A DNA stretch of 64,000 bases, from the NCBI GenBank assembly GCA_900319235.1, contig ONNR01000004.1, forward strand, positions 1 through 64,000. Reading direction: 5' to 3'. A model generated the notes under the pieces. The model searched no databases. It saw only the letters and a list, made by a program, of their open reading frames with translations, and had not been told where the DNA came from. This DNA is from an uncultured Prevotellaceae bacterium (GTDB taxonomy: Bacteria > Bacteroidota > Bacteroidia > Bacteroidales > UBA3663). Shown here in pieces: positions 36,670-45,311 of the stretch (its first letter is position 1; each line of letters starts with the position of its first letter). The position numbers and the translations under genes are program-made.

Positions 36670-37176
36670 ATGACTCCTATAGTTTCAATCATCATGGGCA
36701 GCACCAGCGACCTTCCGGTCATGAAGAAGGCTGCCGATCTTCTCAACGAGTTTCAGGTTCCTTTCGAGATGCATGCTCTTTCGGCTCATCGCACTCCCAA
36801 GGAAGTGGAAGCATTTGCTACAGGTGCTGCTTCTCGCGGCATCAAGGTGATTATTGCAGGAGCAGGCATGGCAGCTCATCTTGCTGGTGTGGTTGCCGCC
36901 TCGACCCCTGTTCCCGTCATTGGTGTGCCTCTTACTGGTAGCCTCGAAGGTCTTGATGCCATGCTCGCCATGATTCAGATGCCTCCAGGAATTCCAGTAG
37001 CAACGGTGGCACTCAATGGTGCAATGAATGCAGCAATTCTTGCCGTACAGATCCTTTCGGTAGGAGACCCCGAATTGGCTGAGAAGTTCGTTGAGTACAA
37101 GAAGAATCTGGCTCAGAAGATTGTCAAGGCCAACAAGGAACTTGCGGAAATTAAGTATGATTATAAGTGTAACTGA
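36670..37176 (+). CDS. purE: 5-(carboxyamino)imidazole ribonucleotide mutase
   Basis: A 168-residue class I PurE that converts N5-CAIR to CAIR in purine synthesis. GSTSDLPVMKKA near residue 10 and the active-site SAHRTP near 41 are present, as is the GAGMAAHLAG loop. Length is normal. The gene lies one base before ispG, so the two are probably co-transcribed. Confidence 0.96.
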   Translation: MTPIVSIIMGSTSDLPVMKKAADLLNEFQVPFEMHALSAHRTPKEVEAFATGAASRGIKVIIAGAGMAAHLAGVVAASTPVPVIGVPLTGSLEGLDAMLAMIQMPPGIPVATVALNGAMNAAILAVQILSVGDPELAEKFVEYKKNLAQKIVKANKELAEIKYDYKCN

Positions 37177-37177
37177 T

Positions 37178-38851
37178 ATGTACAACTATAATAGAAGGAA
37201 ATCCACCGAATGTCGCGTGGGTAATGTAGTCATTGGCGGCGAGAACCCGATCCGCGTGCAGTCGATGACCAACACGAACACCAACGATGTCGAGGCATCG
37301 GTGGCCCAAATCGAACGCATCGTAGATGCTGGTGCAGACATCGTTCGTCTGACGGCACAGGGCAAGAAAGAAGCCCTTGCGCTCAAGGAGATTGAAACTG
37401 GCATTCATCGCGATGGTTACAAAGTGCCGCTTGTCGCTGATATCCACTTCAATGCTGCAGTGGCCGACGTCGCTGCTGAGATTGTCGAAAAGGTTCGAAT
37501 CAATCCTGGCAACTATGTCGATCCGGGTCGTACATTTGTGAAACTCGAGTATACCGATGAGGAATATGCACTTGAGATCGAGAAGATTCGCAATCGTTTC
37601 ATCCCGTTCTTGAATATCTGCAAGGCTCATCATACAGCCATCCGTTTGGGCGTCAATCACGGTTCGCTCAGCGACCGCATCATGTCGCGCTATGGAGACA
37701 CTCCTGCGGGTATGGTAGAGTCGTGTATGGAATTCTTGCGAATTTGTGTCGAACAGGATTTCACTGATGTGGTCATCAGCATCAAGGCTTCCAACACGTC
37801 GGTCATGGTTCGCACTGTGCGTCTGCTCGTACAGGAAATGGATAAGGAAGGCATGCACTTCCCGCTGCATCTTGGTGTAACTGAAGCCGGCGATGCCGAC
37901 GATGGACGCATCAAGTCGGCGGTTGGTATCGGTGCACTCCTTGCCGATGGTATCGGCGATACGATTCGTGTCTCTCTTTCCGAGGATCCCGAAGCCGAGA
38001 TACCTGTAGCCCGTAAGTTGGTTCATTATTTCGAGGAGCGTGCACAGCATAAGCATCTCGAAGGCCCATATGTCGACAATGAACTTTATAATCCCATCGA
38101 GCCTCGTCGATTCAAGACAACGCGAGTAGGGGTGTTGGGCGATGGACAACCTGTTTGTGTCTGTGGTGGCACCAAGTATGGAGCCGACGTCTGCATCGCG
38201 GGAATCCTTAATTACAGTCTTGAGGAACTGAATACTGACGACTCTATCATCGAATATCTGATGGATCATCCCGACATTCCGGTGATTGCTCGCGCCAATA
38301 ATCATAATCCTATTGGTGCATGGCGAGCATTCATCTTCGGCATCCGTAAGATGAACTGCAAGAATCCGGTCATCATCAGTCGCGATTATTCGTTCTGCAA
38401 AACCTGGGAGGATGTTCAACTATGTGCTGCTGCCGACTTTGGTGTTATGTTGATTGACCAGTTGGTCGATGGCATCATCATCAATCATGTGGACTTCCCA
38501 CTTGTGAAGCGCGTAGAACTGGCATTCAATATCCTTCAGGCATCTCGTGCACGTTTTACCAAGACGGAATATATAGCTTGTCCATCTTGCGGCCGCACTC
38601 TCTTCGACCTCAAGACCACTCTTGCTCAAATCAAGGAGGCTACCAAGGAACTGAAAGGTCTCAAGATTGGTGTCATGGGATGCATCGTAAATGGTCCTGG
38701 TGAGATGGCTGATGCCGACTATGGTTATGTGGGTGCAGGTCCAGGTTCGGTTTCTCTCTACAAGGGAAAGCAATGTGTGCAGAAAGGTATCCCCGCAGAA
38801 GAAGCAGTCCAGCGCTTGCTCGATTTCATCCGTGCCGACCAAAAGAAATAA
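37178..38851 (+). CDS. ispG: 4-hydroxy-3-methylbut-2-en-1-yl diphosphate synthase
   Basis: A 557-residue [4Fe-4S] enzyme of the MEP isoprenoid pathway. The N-terminal TIM barrel includes NPIRVQSMTNTNT and VADIHFN. The C-terminal domain has CPSCGRTLFDL near residue 468 and MGCIVNGPGEM near 510, the cluster cysteines and active Glu. The length reflects the extra central domain found in Bacteroidetes and plants. I chose the ATG at 37178 (MYNYNRRKSTE) because it starts two bases after the purE stop; a longer frame would overlap purE. Confidence 0.96.
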   Translation: MYNYNRRKSTECRVGNVVIGGENPIRVQSMTNTNTNDVEASVAQIERIVDAGADIVRLTAQGKKEALALKEIETGIHRDGYKVPLVADIHFNAAVADVAAEIVEKVRINPGNYVDPGRTFVKLEYTDEEYALEIEKIRNRFIPFLNICKAHHTAIRLGVNHGSLSDRIMSRYGDTPAGMVESCMEFLRICVEQDFTDVVISIKASNTSVMVRTVRLLVQEMDKEGMHFPLHLGVTEAGDADDGRIKSAVGIGALLADGIGDTIRVSLSEDPEAEIPVARKLVHYFEERAQHKHLEGPYVDNELYNPIEPRRFKTTRVGVLGDGQPVCVCGGTKYGADVCIAGILNYSLEELNTDDSIIEYLMDHPDIPVIARANNHNPIGAWRAFIFGIRKMNCKNPVIISRDYSFCKTWEDVQLCAAADFGVMLIDQLVDGIIINHVDFPLVKRVELAFNILQASRARFTKTEYIACPSCGRTLFDLKTTLAQIKEATKELKGLKIGVMGCIVNGPGEMADADYGYVGAGPGSVSLYKGKQCVQKGIPAEEAVQRLLDFIRADQKK

Positions 38852-38879
38852 CAATAACTATTTTCCCTCAACTTATTCT

Positions 38880-41375
38880 ATGAAGAAACACCTCCTTACC
38901 ATTGTTATGGTAGTCATGTCGATGGCTGCCACGGCTCAGTATATCGATAGAGCTGAGCGTAAGTCTGTTGACAACATCCCGGTTTCGATTTTTGCCACCT
39001 ATCAGCACCAACTGTTCAATTTCGATTGGAAATTCCAGTTGGGAGCACAGCCTGGTGCCGAGAACCCTGCATTCGACGATGCCAATTGGCGAACTATCGA
39101 TCTGCCTCATGATTTCCAGTTCGAACAGCCATGGGACGAAAGTGCCGGTGGAGCGCGTGGTTTCAAACCGATGTGCGAAGGCTGGTATCGAAAGACATTC
39201 AAGGCTGAGGATGTTTGGAAAAACCGAAAGGTATGCCTCGATTTTGGAGGACTCATCTTCTATGGTGATGTCTATCTGAATGGTAAGAAGGTGGCTTCGA
39301 CAGAATATGGATATGTGGGCTTCGAGGCCGATATTACCCGTCATTTACGTTATGATACCTTGAATGTTGTGGCTGTCTATGCTTCGACAGGTCCCTCGAA
39401 GGGTTCCCGATGGTACACGGGTGGTGGCCTTTTCCGCGACGTTTATCTTGAGGTCAAGAATCCCACACATATTGCCCGGCATGGAGTCTATGTGACCACT
39501 CCCGAAGTGTCAGCCGAATCTGCGACGGTACAATTACAGGTCGAGGTCGATGGCTGGCAAAAGCATAATGCAAGCATCAATGCAACCATTCGCGATCCTC
39601 AGGGAAATGTGGTTGCCGAAACGAAAGGACAGATGCCTCAGTTCACGCACCAACAGTGTAGTGAGGTTAAACTCGATCCCGTGACCTTGGCTAATCCCCA
39701 GCTGTGGGACCTCGATACGCCAAACCTTTATACAGCCGAAGTGATTGTAACCGCTGATGGAGTCACTGCTGATAGTGTTGTCGAGATATTTGGTGTCCGC
39801 AAGATTGAGTTCTCAAAGGATTTCGGCTTCAAACTCAATGGTCGTAAGGTGTTCCTGCAGGGTATGGCAAACCATCACGATATGGGAGGCTTGGGTGTAG
39901 CATCCTTCGATCGTGGCATCGAACGCCTGATGCTTCAGGCCAAGGCTTTTGGTTATAACTGCATCCGTTGTTCCCACAATCCCTATAGCGAATCGTTTAC
40001 CCGTATTGCCGACAGAGTGGGTCTGCTTGTTGTCGACGAACTCATCGACAAATGGAGCGACAACGATTATTGGGGAGGACGTCAGCCTTTCACCAGTATT
40101 TGGCACAAGCTCATCCCCGAATGGGTGAAGCGCGATCGCAATTGTCCTTCGGTGATACTCTGGAGCCTGGGCAACGAACTCCAGACACGCAACGACTGGT
40201 CGGGCTTCAATACCAACGACTGGGGCGTTACGACCTATCGTATCTTTAGCGAATACCTGAAGCGTTGGGACGATACACGTTTGACCACGGTTGCCATGTT
40301 CCCCTCACGAGCTGGTGCCCTTCGCCGTGAACCCGATGGCAGTGATATGGAGCATTGTGTCGCACCCGAATTGGCACAGATCAGCGAGGTTTCGTCGTTT
40401 AATTATCAGAGCAATTGCTACAATGAGTATTTGAAGCATAACCCCGATATGATTCTTTTCCAGAGCGAGTGCCAGACGTCGCAGTTCCTTTGGGGGTTCT
40501 TCAACATGGATCGCGAGAAGATGGTTGGTCTTGCCTATTGGGGTGCTGTCGAATACTGGGGTGAGTCGAACAAGTGGCCTAAGAAAGGCTGGAACTACTC
40601 CTTCTTCGACACCGCCCTCAATCCTTATCCGACAGCTTATCTCATTAAGAGTGCTTTTGTGCCCGAGGAGCCGCTGGTTCGCATCGCTGTAAACGCCGGG
40701 GAAGGGGAGAGCGTCAACTGGAACGACGTGCAGGTTGGTAGTCTGCGTCTCGACGAGAACTGGAACAAGGAAGGAGGCTCCAAGCAGACTATCTACACTT
40801 TCAGCAACTGCGAGGAAGTGGAACTTCTGCTCAATGGGAAGAGCCTTGGCCGTAAGCCTAACAATCTTTGGACGAGCAACGAAGGCCTCGACAAGTACGA
40901 TAAGGGTATGCCCAACTCCAAGAAACACATCATCCAATGGCCCGATGTCGCGTATGCAAAAGGCAAACTCGTGGCCGTCGGTTATAACCAGGGCAAGGAG
41001 GTGTCTCGCCATCAGATCGAAACTACGGGTCGTGCTGTTGCACTCCGTGCTGAGGTAGAGACACCGAATGATTGGAAGGCTGATGGTATGGACCTTCAAT
41101 ATATAAAGGTGTGGGCAGTCGATAGCAAAGGCCGTCGTGTTTTCGATGCCACTGGTGATGTGACCTTCGACGTGAGTGGTGCAGCTTCACTCTATTGTCT
41201 CGACAATGTTGACCATTACACCGATCTGCTCTTTACCAGCGATATCAATAGCAAACCGCTCAAGTCGGGCTTCATGCTCGGCATCTTGCGCTCTACTCGC
41301 TCAGCCGGCCCTGTCGCTGTTAAGATTTCTTGCCCCGGCATGAAGTCTGTCCAGCTCAAATTAATGACGAAATAA
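38880..41375 (+). CDS. GH2 beta-galactosidase-type glycoside hydrolase
   Basis: An 831-residue secreted GH2 enzyme. A signal peptide (1-20, ending TAQ) is followed by a sugar-binding jelly roll (about 40-190), an Ig-like domain and the TIM barrel (about 305-600). ILWSLGNELQ near 423 holds the acid/base Glu; LFQSECQTS near 523 is the likely nucleophile Glu. Further beta domains end the protein. GH2 acts on beta-galactosides, beta-mannosides or beta-glucuronides; galactosidase is most likely from overall pattern. I chose the ATG at 38880 because it begins the signal peptide; the open frame upstream overlaps ispG. Its stop is followed after one base by a CTAG array. Confidence 0.87.
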   Translation: MKKHLLTIVMVVMSMAATAQYIDRAERKSVDNIPVSIFATYQHQLFNFDWKFQLGAQPGAENPAFDDANWRTIDLPHDFQFEQPWDESAGGARGFKPMCEGWYRKTFKAEDVWKNRKVCLDFGGLIFYGDVYLNGKKVASTEYGYVGFEADITRHLRYDTLNVVAVYASTGPSKGSRWYTGGGLFRDVYLEVKNPTHIARHGVYVTTPEVSAESATVQLQVEVDGWQKHNASINATIRDPQGNVVAETKGQMPQFTHQQCSEVKLDPVTLANPQLWDLDTPNLYTAEVIVTADGVTADSVVEIFGVRKIEFSKDFGFKLNGRKVFLQGMANHHDMGGLGVASFDRGIERLMLQAKAFGYNCIRCSHNPYSESFTRIADRVGLLVVDELIDKWSDNDYWGGRQPFTSIWHKLIPEWVKRDRNCPSVILWSLGNELQTRNDWSGFNTNDWGVTTYRIFSEYLKRWDDTRLTTVAMFPSRAGALRREPDGSDMEHCVAPELAQISEVSSFNYQSNCYNEYLKHNPDMILFQSECQTSQFLWGFFNMDREKMVGLAYWGAVEYWGESNKWPKKGWNYSFFDTALNPYPTAYLIKSAFVPEEPLVRIAVNAGEGESVNWNDVQVGSLRLDENWNKEGGSKQTIYTFSNCEEVELLLNGKSLGRKPNNLWTSNEGLDKYDKGMPNSKKHIIQWPDVAYAKGKLVAVGYNQGKEVSRHQIETTGRAVALRAEVETPNDWKADGMDLQYIKVWAVDSKGRRVFDATGDVTFDVSGAASLYCLDNVDHYTDLLFTSDINSKPLKSGFMLGILRSTRSAGPVAVKISCPGMKSVQLKLMTK

Positions 41376-41376
41376 T

Positions 41377-41456
41377 CTAGCTCTTCTAGAGCTTCTGGAT
41401 TGTCTAGGATATCTAGATTGTCTAGATTATCTAGAGCCTCTAGATATTCAGGCCCT
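41377..41456. repeat. CTAG 9-bp array, eight to nine units
   Basis: Units CTAGCTCTT, CTAGAGCTT, CTGGATTGT, CTAGGATAT, CTAGATTGT, CTAGATTAT, CTAGAGCCT and CTAGATATT keep an exact 9-bp period; a shorter ninth unit (CAGGCCCT) ends the array. It begins one base after the GH2 stop codon. It uses the same CTAG anchor as the array at 36589 although the genes are unrelated. Confidence 0.87.
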
Positions 41457-41466
41457 CTAAAAAACA

Positions 41467-41507
41467 ATTAGCCCCGTACCATCATTGGTGCGGGGCTAAT
41501 CTATTAC
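41467..41507 (-). terminator. Terminator of the fumarase gene
   Basis: ATTAGCCCCG-T-ACC pairs with GGT-G-CGGGGCTAAT across ATCATT. On the minus strand it is followed by TGTTTTTT. It may also stop transcripts from the GH2 gene. Confidence 0.82.
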
Positions 41508-41517
41508 ATATTATGTC

Positions 41518-43167
41518 TTACAGGATTGTGCAGCCTGCGCAGGGTTTCAACTGCTTGAAGAAGTCGTTGCCCTTGTCATCGACGAGGATGAATGCTGGGA
41601 AGTCTTCGACGGTGATCTTCCAGATGGCCTCCATGCCGAGTTCTGGATATTCAACGCATTCGATCGACTTGATGCTGCTCTGCGAGAGTACTGCAGCTAC
41701 GCCGCCGATGGTGCCCAGATAGAAACCTCCGTGCTTCTTGCAGGCGTCGGTAACCTGCTGTGTGCGGTTGCCCTTTGCAATCATCACGAGCGAAGCACCA
41801 TTGGCCTGGAACTCATCAACGTATGGATCCATACGGTTGGCTGTGGTTGGGCCCATTGAGCCGCAAGGATATCCAGCAGGAGTCTTGGCTGGTCCAGCGT
41901 AAAGAATCGGGTGATCCTTGAAGTACTGTGGGATACCTTCGCCTGCATCGAGACGAGCCTTCAGTTTGGCATGTGCGATGTCGCGAGCTACAATGATGGT
42001 GCCCTTGAGGTTCACACGTGTAGAAACCGGGTACTTGGTGAGTTCAGCACGTACAGCATCGATACCCTTGTCAAGATCGATTTCGATTCCCTTGCCGCCT
42101 TCGCCTGGGTTGCGGAATTCCTCGGGGATAAGTTCTGACGGATTGTCATCCATCTTCTCGAGCCAGATGCCGTCCTTGTTGATCTTGGCCTTGATGTTGC
42201 GGTCGGCCGAGCAGCTTACGCCCATGCCGATGGGGCAGCTTGCACCATGACGTGGCAAACGTATCACGCGGATGTCATGAGCCAGGTACTTGCCACCGAA
42301 CTGTGCGCCCAGGCCGATCTTGAATGCTTCCTTGAGCAGTTTCTGCTCGAGGTCGATGTCGCGGAAAGCACGACCAGTCTCGTCACCTGTTGTAGGCAGG
42401 TTGTCATAATATTTGATTGAAGCCAACTTCACGGTGAGAAGGTTCTTCTCGGCCGAAGTGCCACCAATGACAAATGCGATGTGATAGGGTGGGCAGGCAG
42501 CGGTGCCGAGGTGCTTCATCTCTTCAACGAGGAATGGCAGCAACGTGCCTTCGTTCTGGATGGTTGCCTTGGTCATGGGGTAGAAGTAGGTCTTGTTGGC
42601 CGATCCGCCACCCTTGGCTACCATAACGAAACGATATTCAGCACCCTCAACTGCTTCGATATCAATCTGAGCAGGCAGGTTGCAACGAGTGTTGACTTCG
42701 TCGTACATATTCAGCGGAGCGTTCTGCGAATAACGCAGGTTGTCCTCAGTATAGGTGTTGTAAACGCCAAGGCTCAAAGCCTCTTCATCCTCGAAGCCTG
42801 TCCAGACCTGCTGGCCTTTTTCACCATGGATGATGGCGGTGCCGGTATCCTGGCAGAAGGGGAGGATTCCCTTGACCGATGTCTCGGCATTGCGGAGGAA
42901 TTGCAGTGCCACATATTTGTCGTTCTCCGTTGCCTCAGGATCCTTGAGGATCTTTGCAACCTGTAGGTTGTGTTCGCGACGCAGCATGAACTCCACGTCG
43001 TGGAATGCCTGCTGTGCAAGCAGGGTCAGGGCTTCTTTTGAAACTTTGACGATTTCATGGCCTTCGAAAGTGCTGACTGTTACGCCTTCTTTGGTGAGCA
43101 GGCGATATTCAGTCTTGTCTTCGCCCATCTGGAACATAGGCGCATACTTGAAAGGAACGTTTGCCAT
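41518..43167 (-). CDS. Class I fumarate hydratase (iron-sulfur type)
   Basis: A 549-residue FumA/B-like enzyme that interconverts malate and fumarate, a step of the reductive branch to succinate in anaerobic Bacteroidales. The cluster cysteines appear in FCQDTGTA near residue 103 and in [35 protein letters not shown] is a family block. I chose the ATG at 43167 ([12 protein letters not shown]) because the extension to 43275 runs through AT-rich promoter sequence. TATATTTG on the minus strand (43241-43234) is a probable -7 element. Confidence 0.94.
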   Translation of the reverse strand: MANVPFKYAPMFQMGEDKTEYRLLTKEGVTVSTFEGHEIVKVSKEALTLLAQQAFHDVEFMLRREHNLQVAKILKDPEATENDKYVALQFLRNAETSVKGILPFCQDTGTAIIHGEKGQQVWTGFEDEEALSLGVYNTYTEDNLRYSQNAPLNMYDEVNTRCNLPAQIDIEAVEGAEYRFVMVAKGGGSANKTYFYPMTKATIQNEGTLLPFLVEEMKHLGTAACPPYHIAFVIGGTSAEKNLLTVKLASIKYYDNLPTTGDETGRAFRDIDLEQKLLKEAFKIGLGAQFGGKYLAHDIRVIRLPRHGASCPIGMGVSCSADRNIKAKINKDGIWLEKMDDNPSELIPEEFRNPGEGGKGIEIDLDKGIDAVRAELTKYPVSTRVNLKGTIIVARDIAHAKLKARLDAGEGIPQYFKDHPILYAGPAKTPAGYPCGSMGPTTANRMDPYVDEFQANGASLVMIAKGNRTQQVTDACKKHGGFYLGTIGGVAAVLSQSSIKSIECVEYPELGMEAIWKITVEDFPAFILVDDKGNDFFKQLKPCAGCTIL

Positions 43168-43233
43168 AATTTTAGCAGGGTTATTAAGTGATGGTGAATA
43201 GATATTAGTTGGTATTTGAATTGTAAAGATGTG

Positions 43234-43241
43234 CAAATATA
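43234..43241 (-). promoter_or_regulatory. Promoter -7 element of the fumarase gene
   Basis: The minus strand reads TATATTTG, matching TAnnTTTG, 66 bases before the chosen start. No clear -33 TTTG is seen at the expected spacing. Confidence 0.5.
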
Positions 43242-43275
43242 CAAATATTTTTTCGAAACCTCTTTTTAAAAACAA

Positions 43276-43303
43276 AATTTAGGTCAAAAAACTGACCTAA
43301 ATT
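43276..43303 (-). terminator. Terminator of the acyl-CoA synthetase gene
   Basis: AATTTAGGTCA and TGACCTAAATT form a perfect 11-bp stem with a six-base loop. On the minus strand it is followed by TTGTTTTTAAA. It lies 35 bases after the stop codon. Confidence 0.78.
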
Positions 43304-43337
43304 CGTATGTTTATGTAAAAATCGCTAACTTTGCAAG

Positions 43338-45011
43338 TCAAAAATGACAACCATGCGACTTGTCATTCTCTCGTATCTCCACACGACGTATCTTTCCGCT
43401 GATGGTCTTCGGCAATTCGTTTACGAATTCTATCACACGGGGGTATTTGTAGGGAGCCGTTTCATGCTTGACATGATCCTGCAGTTCTTTCACGAGTTTC
43501 GGACCTGCTTTCTGCTTGTAATCGGGTGCAAGCACGATAGTGGCCTTGACAACCATGCCTCTTATGTCGTCGGGCACACCAGTGATGGCGCATTCGACCA
43601 CAGCCTTGTGGGTCATCAGTGCTGACTCCACTTCGAAGGGGCCGATGCGGTATCCCGAACTCTTGATGACATCATCGGCGCGCGACACGAACCAGAAGTA
43701 TCCGTTCTCATCGTAATAAACCACATCTCCAGTGTAGTAGATGTTGTTCGAATACGCCTTCTCGGTCAATGCAGGATTGCGATAGTATTCCTTGAAAAGT
43801 CCGTAGGGCTTGCCGTTGTCGGTTCGAATCACCAGCTGGCCATGCTCCATCGGCTTGCACGGGTTGCCATCGTTGTCAAGCACATCGACCTTAAACAGCG
43901 GATTGGGCACACCCATCGATCCAGGCACGGGCTTCACATAGGGATAAGTGCCCAGCACCAGTGTGGTCTCGGTCTGTCCGTAACTTTCGTAAATCATGAT
44001 GCCCGTCTTCTCTTTCCATTCCATGAAGACGTTGGGATTCAATGCTTCGCCTGCCGTAGTGCAGTACTCCAGTGCCTTGAGGTCGTATTTGCTGAGATCC
44101 TCGCGTATCAGGAAACGATAGACCGTTGGAGGTGCACAGAACGATGTGACGTGGTAGTCCTGCATCATTCTCAAAAGGTCAGCTGGCTCGAAATGTCCTT
44201 CAAAGTCATATACGAAGACGGTGGCTCCTGCTATCATCTGCCCGTATAACTTGCCCCACACGGCTTTTCCCCAACCGGTATCGGCCAAGGTGAGGTGAAG
44301 GCTGCCTTCATGTACGTTGTGCCAGTATTTGGCCGTGATGATATGTGCAAGAGGGTATGCGTAGTCGTGCATCACCATCTTGGGTTCGCCCGAAGTGCCA
44401 CTGGTGAAGTACATCAGGAAGTTGTCGGTGACAAGGTTTTGTCCCTTCTGACTGACGAATTCCGGTGCATCGAACAGGCCTTGCCAGAAGTTGTCCCATC
44501 CTCGGGGAACTCTTGGCCCGATTGAGATGCAGTGTTCGAGAGATGAACAGAAGGCGCGAGCACCGATGACGTTGCGCAGTACGTCATAGTCTCCCACGGC
44601 GATGATAGCCTTGATTTCAGCTTCATGGCAGCGATAGATGATGTCCTTGTCGGTAAGCAGGTGAGTAGCGGGAATGGCCACAGCGCCAATCTTGTGGAGC
44701 GCCACCATAGTGATCCACCAGGCCAGACGGCGCTTCAAGATAAGCATCACACGGTCACCTCGCTTGATGCCGAGGGTCAGCAGATAACTGGCTGCCTGGT
44801 CCGACAGCCTCTTGTATTCGCCATATTTCAGGTGCTTTACCTCTCCGTGGTCGTTGGTCCAAAGGATGGCTTCCTTCTCTGGCTGTTCCTCGGCATAGGC
44901 GTCGATGACGTCATAGCCGAAGTTGAAATGCTCCGGAACGATAAGCTTGAAATGCTGCATGAAGTCTTCGTAGCTCGAAAACTCCACTTGATTCAGAAAT
45001 CGCTCAATCAT
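43338..45011 (-). CDS. AMP-forming acyl-CoA synthetase
   Basis: A 557-residue adenylate-forming ligase that activates a carboxylic acid to its CoA ester. The P-loop-like YFTSGTSGEPKMV is near residue 208, ESYGQTETT near 355, YYTGD near 432, and KTISGKIRR at the end carries the catalytic Lys. It resembles acetyl- to medium-chain acyl-CoA synthetases; the substrate is uncertain. I chose the ATG at 45011. A GTG at 45041 in frame lies only four bases after the -7 element and would be leaderless. The gene is upstream of fumarase on the same strand with a terminator between. Confidence 0.85.
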   Translation of the reverse strand: MIERFLNQVEFSSYEDFMQHFKLIVPEHFNFGYDVIDAYAEEQPEKEAILWTNDHGEVKHLKYGEYKRLSDQAASYLLTLGIKRGDRVMLILKRRLAWWITMVALHKIGAVAIPATHLLTDKDIIYRCHEAEIKAIIAVGDYDVLRNVIGARAFCSSLEHCISIGPRVPRGWDNFWQGLFDAPEFVSQKGQNLVTDNFLMYFTSGTSGEPKMVMHDYAYPLAHIITAKYWHNVHEGSLHLTLADTGWGKAVWGKLYGQMIAGATVFVYDFEGHFEPADLLRMMQDYHVTSFCAPPTVYRFLIREDLSKYDLKALEYCTTAGEALNPNVFMEWKEKTGIMIYESYGQTETTLVLGTYPYVKPVPGSMGVPNPLFKVDVLDNDGNPCKPMEHGQLVIRTDNGKPYGLFKEYYRNPALTEKAYSNNIYYTGDVVYYDENGYFWFVSRADDVIKSSGYRIGPFEVESALMTHKAVVECAITGVPDDIRGMVVKATIVLAPDYKQKAGPKLVKELQDHVKHETAPYKYPRVIEFVNELPKTISGKIRRVEIRENDKSHGCHF

Positions 45012-45045
45012 TTTTCTGTTGGATGGATAATTTGTTTCCACGCTG

Positions 45046-45076
45046 CAAATATGATGATTTTTAATGATTTTTGCAA
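45046..45076 (-). promoter_or_regulatory. Promoter of the acyl-CoA synthetase gene
   Basis: On the minus strand TTG (45076-45074), a 20-base spacer and CATATTTG (45053-45046) approximate the Bacteroidota consensus. The start site would fall near 45041. Confidence 0.6.
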
Positions 45077-45250
45077 TTCATTGGCGAAAAAAAGACAATA
45101 ATTTATTATTTTTTTCCCTTTAGGAACGTTTTTAAGGCTGAAAAGTGCCAAATTTAACAAAAAATTAGAATTCGAATTCGTCATTTGATGTGCATAAAAC
45201 ATTTTTTGACGTTCGTGTTTTTCAAATTTTGCAAAAAATGAATCAAAAAA

Positions 45251-45282
45251 TTTGGACGACTCGAAAAATGTTTGTATCTTCG
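45251..45282 (+). promoter_or_regulatory. Promoter of the PUL regulator gene
   Basis: TTTG (45251-45254), 20 bases and TATCTTCG (45275-45282) form a near-consensus promoter 29 bases before the regulator ATG. The bases after it, GCACCGTC, also follow the -7 element of the susC promoter. The rest of this 270-base divergent spacer holds the palindrome GAATTCGAATTC at 45168-45179, of unknown meaning. Confidence 0.7.
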
Positions 45283-45311
45283 CACCGTCGAATGAATACT
45301 AACGCACACCA

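Noticed and set aside
43325..43332. TAACTTTG on the plus strand, a possible promoter at the end of the acyl-CoA synthetase gene
   Set aside because: No -33 element at proper spacing and no plus-strand gene downstream; it would only yield antisense RNA.
45168..45179. Palindrome GAATTCGAATTC in the divergent spacer before the PUL regulator
   Set aside because: A single short AT-rich palindrome with no second copy at a promoter; too weak to call an operator.
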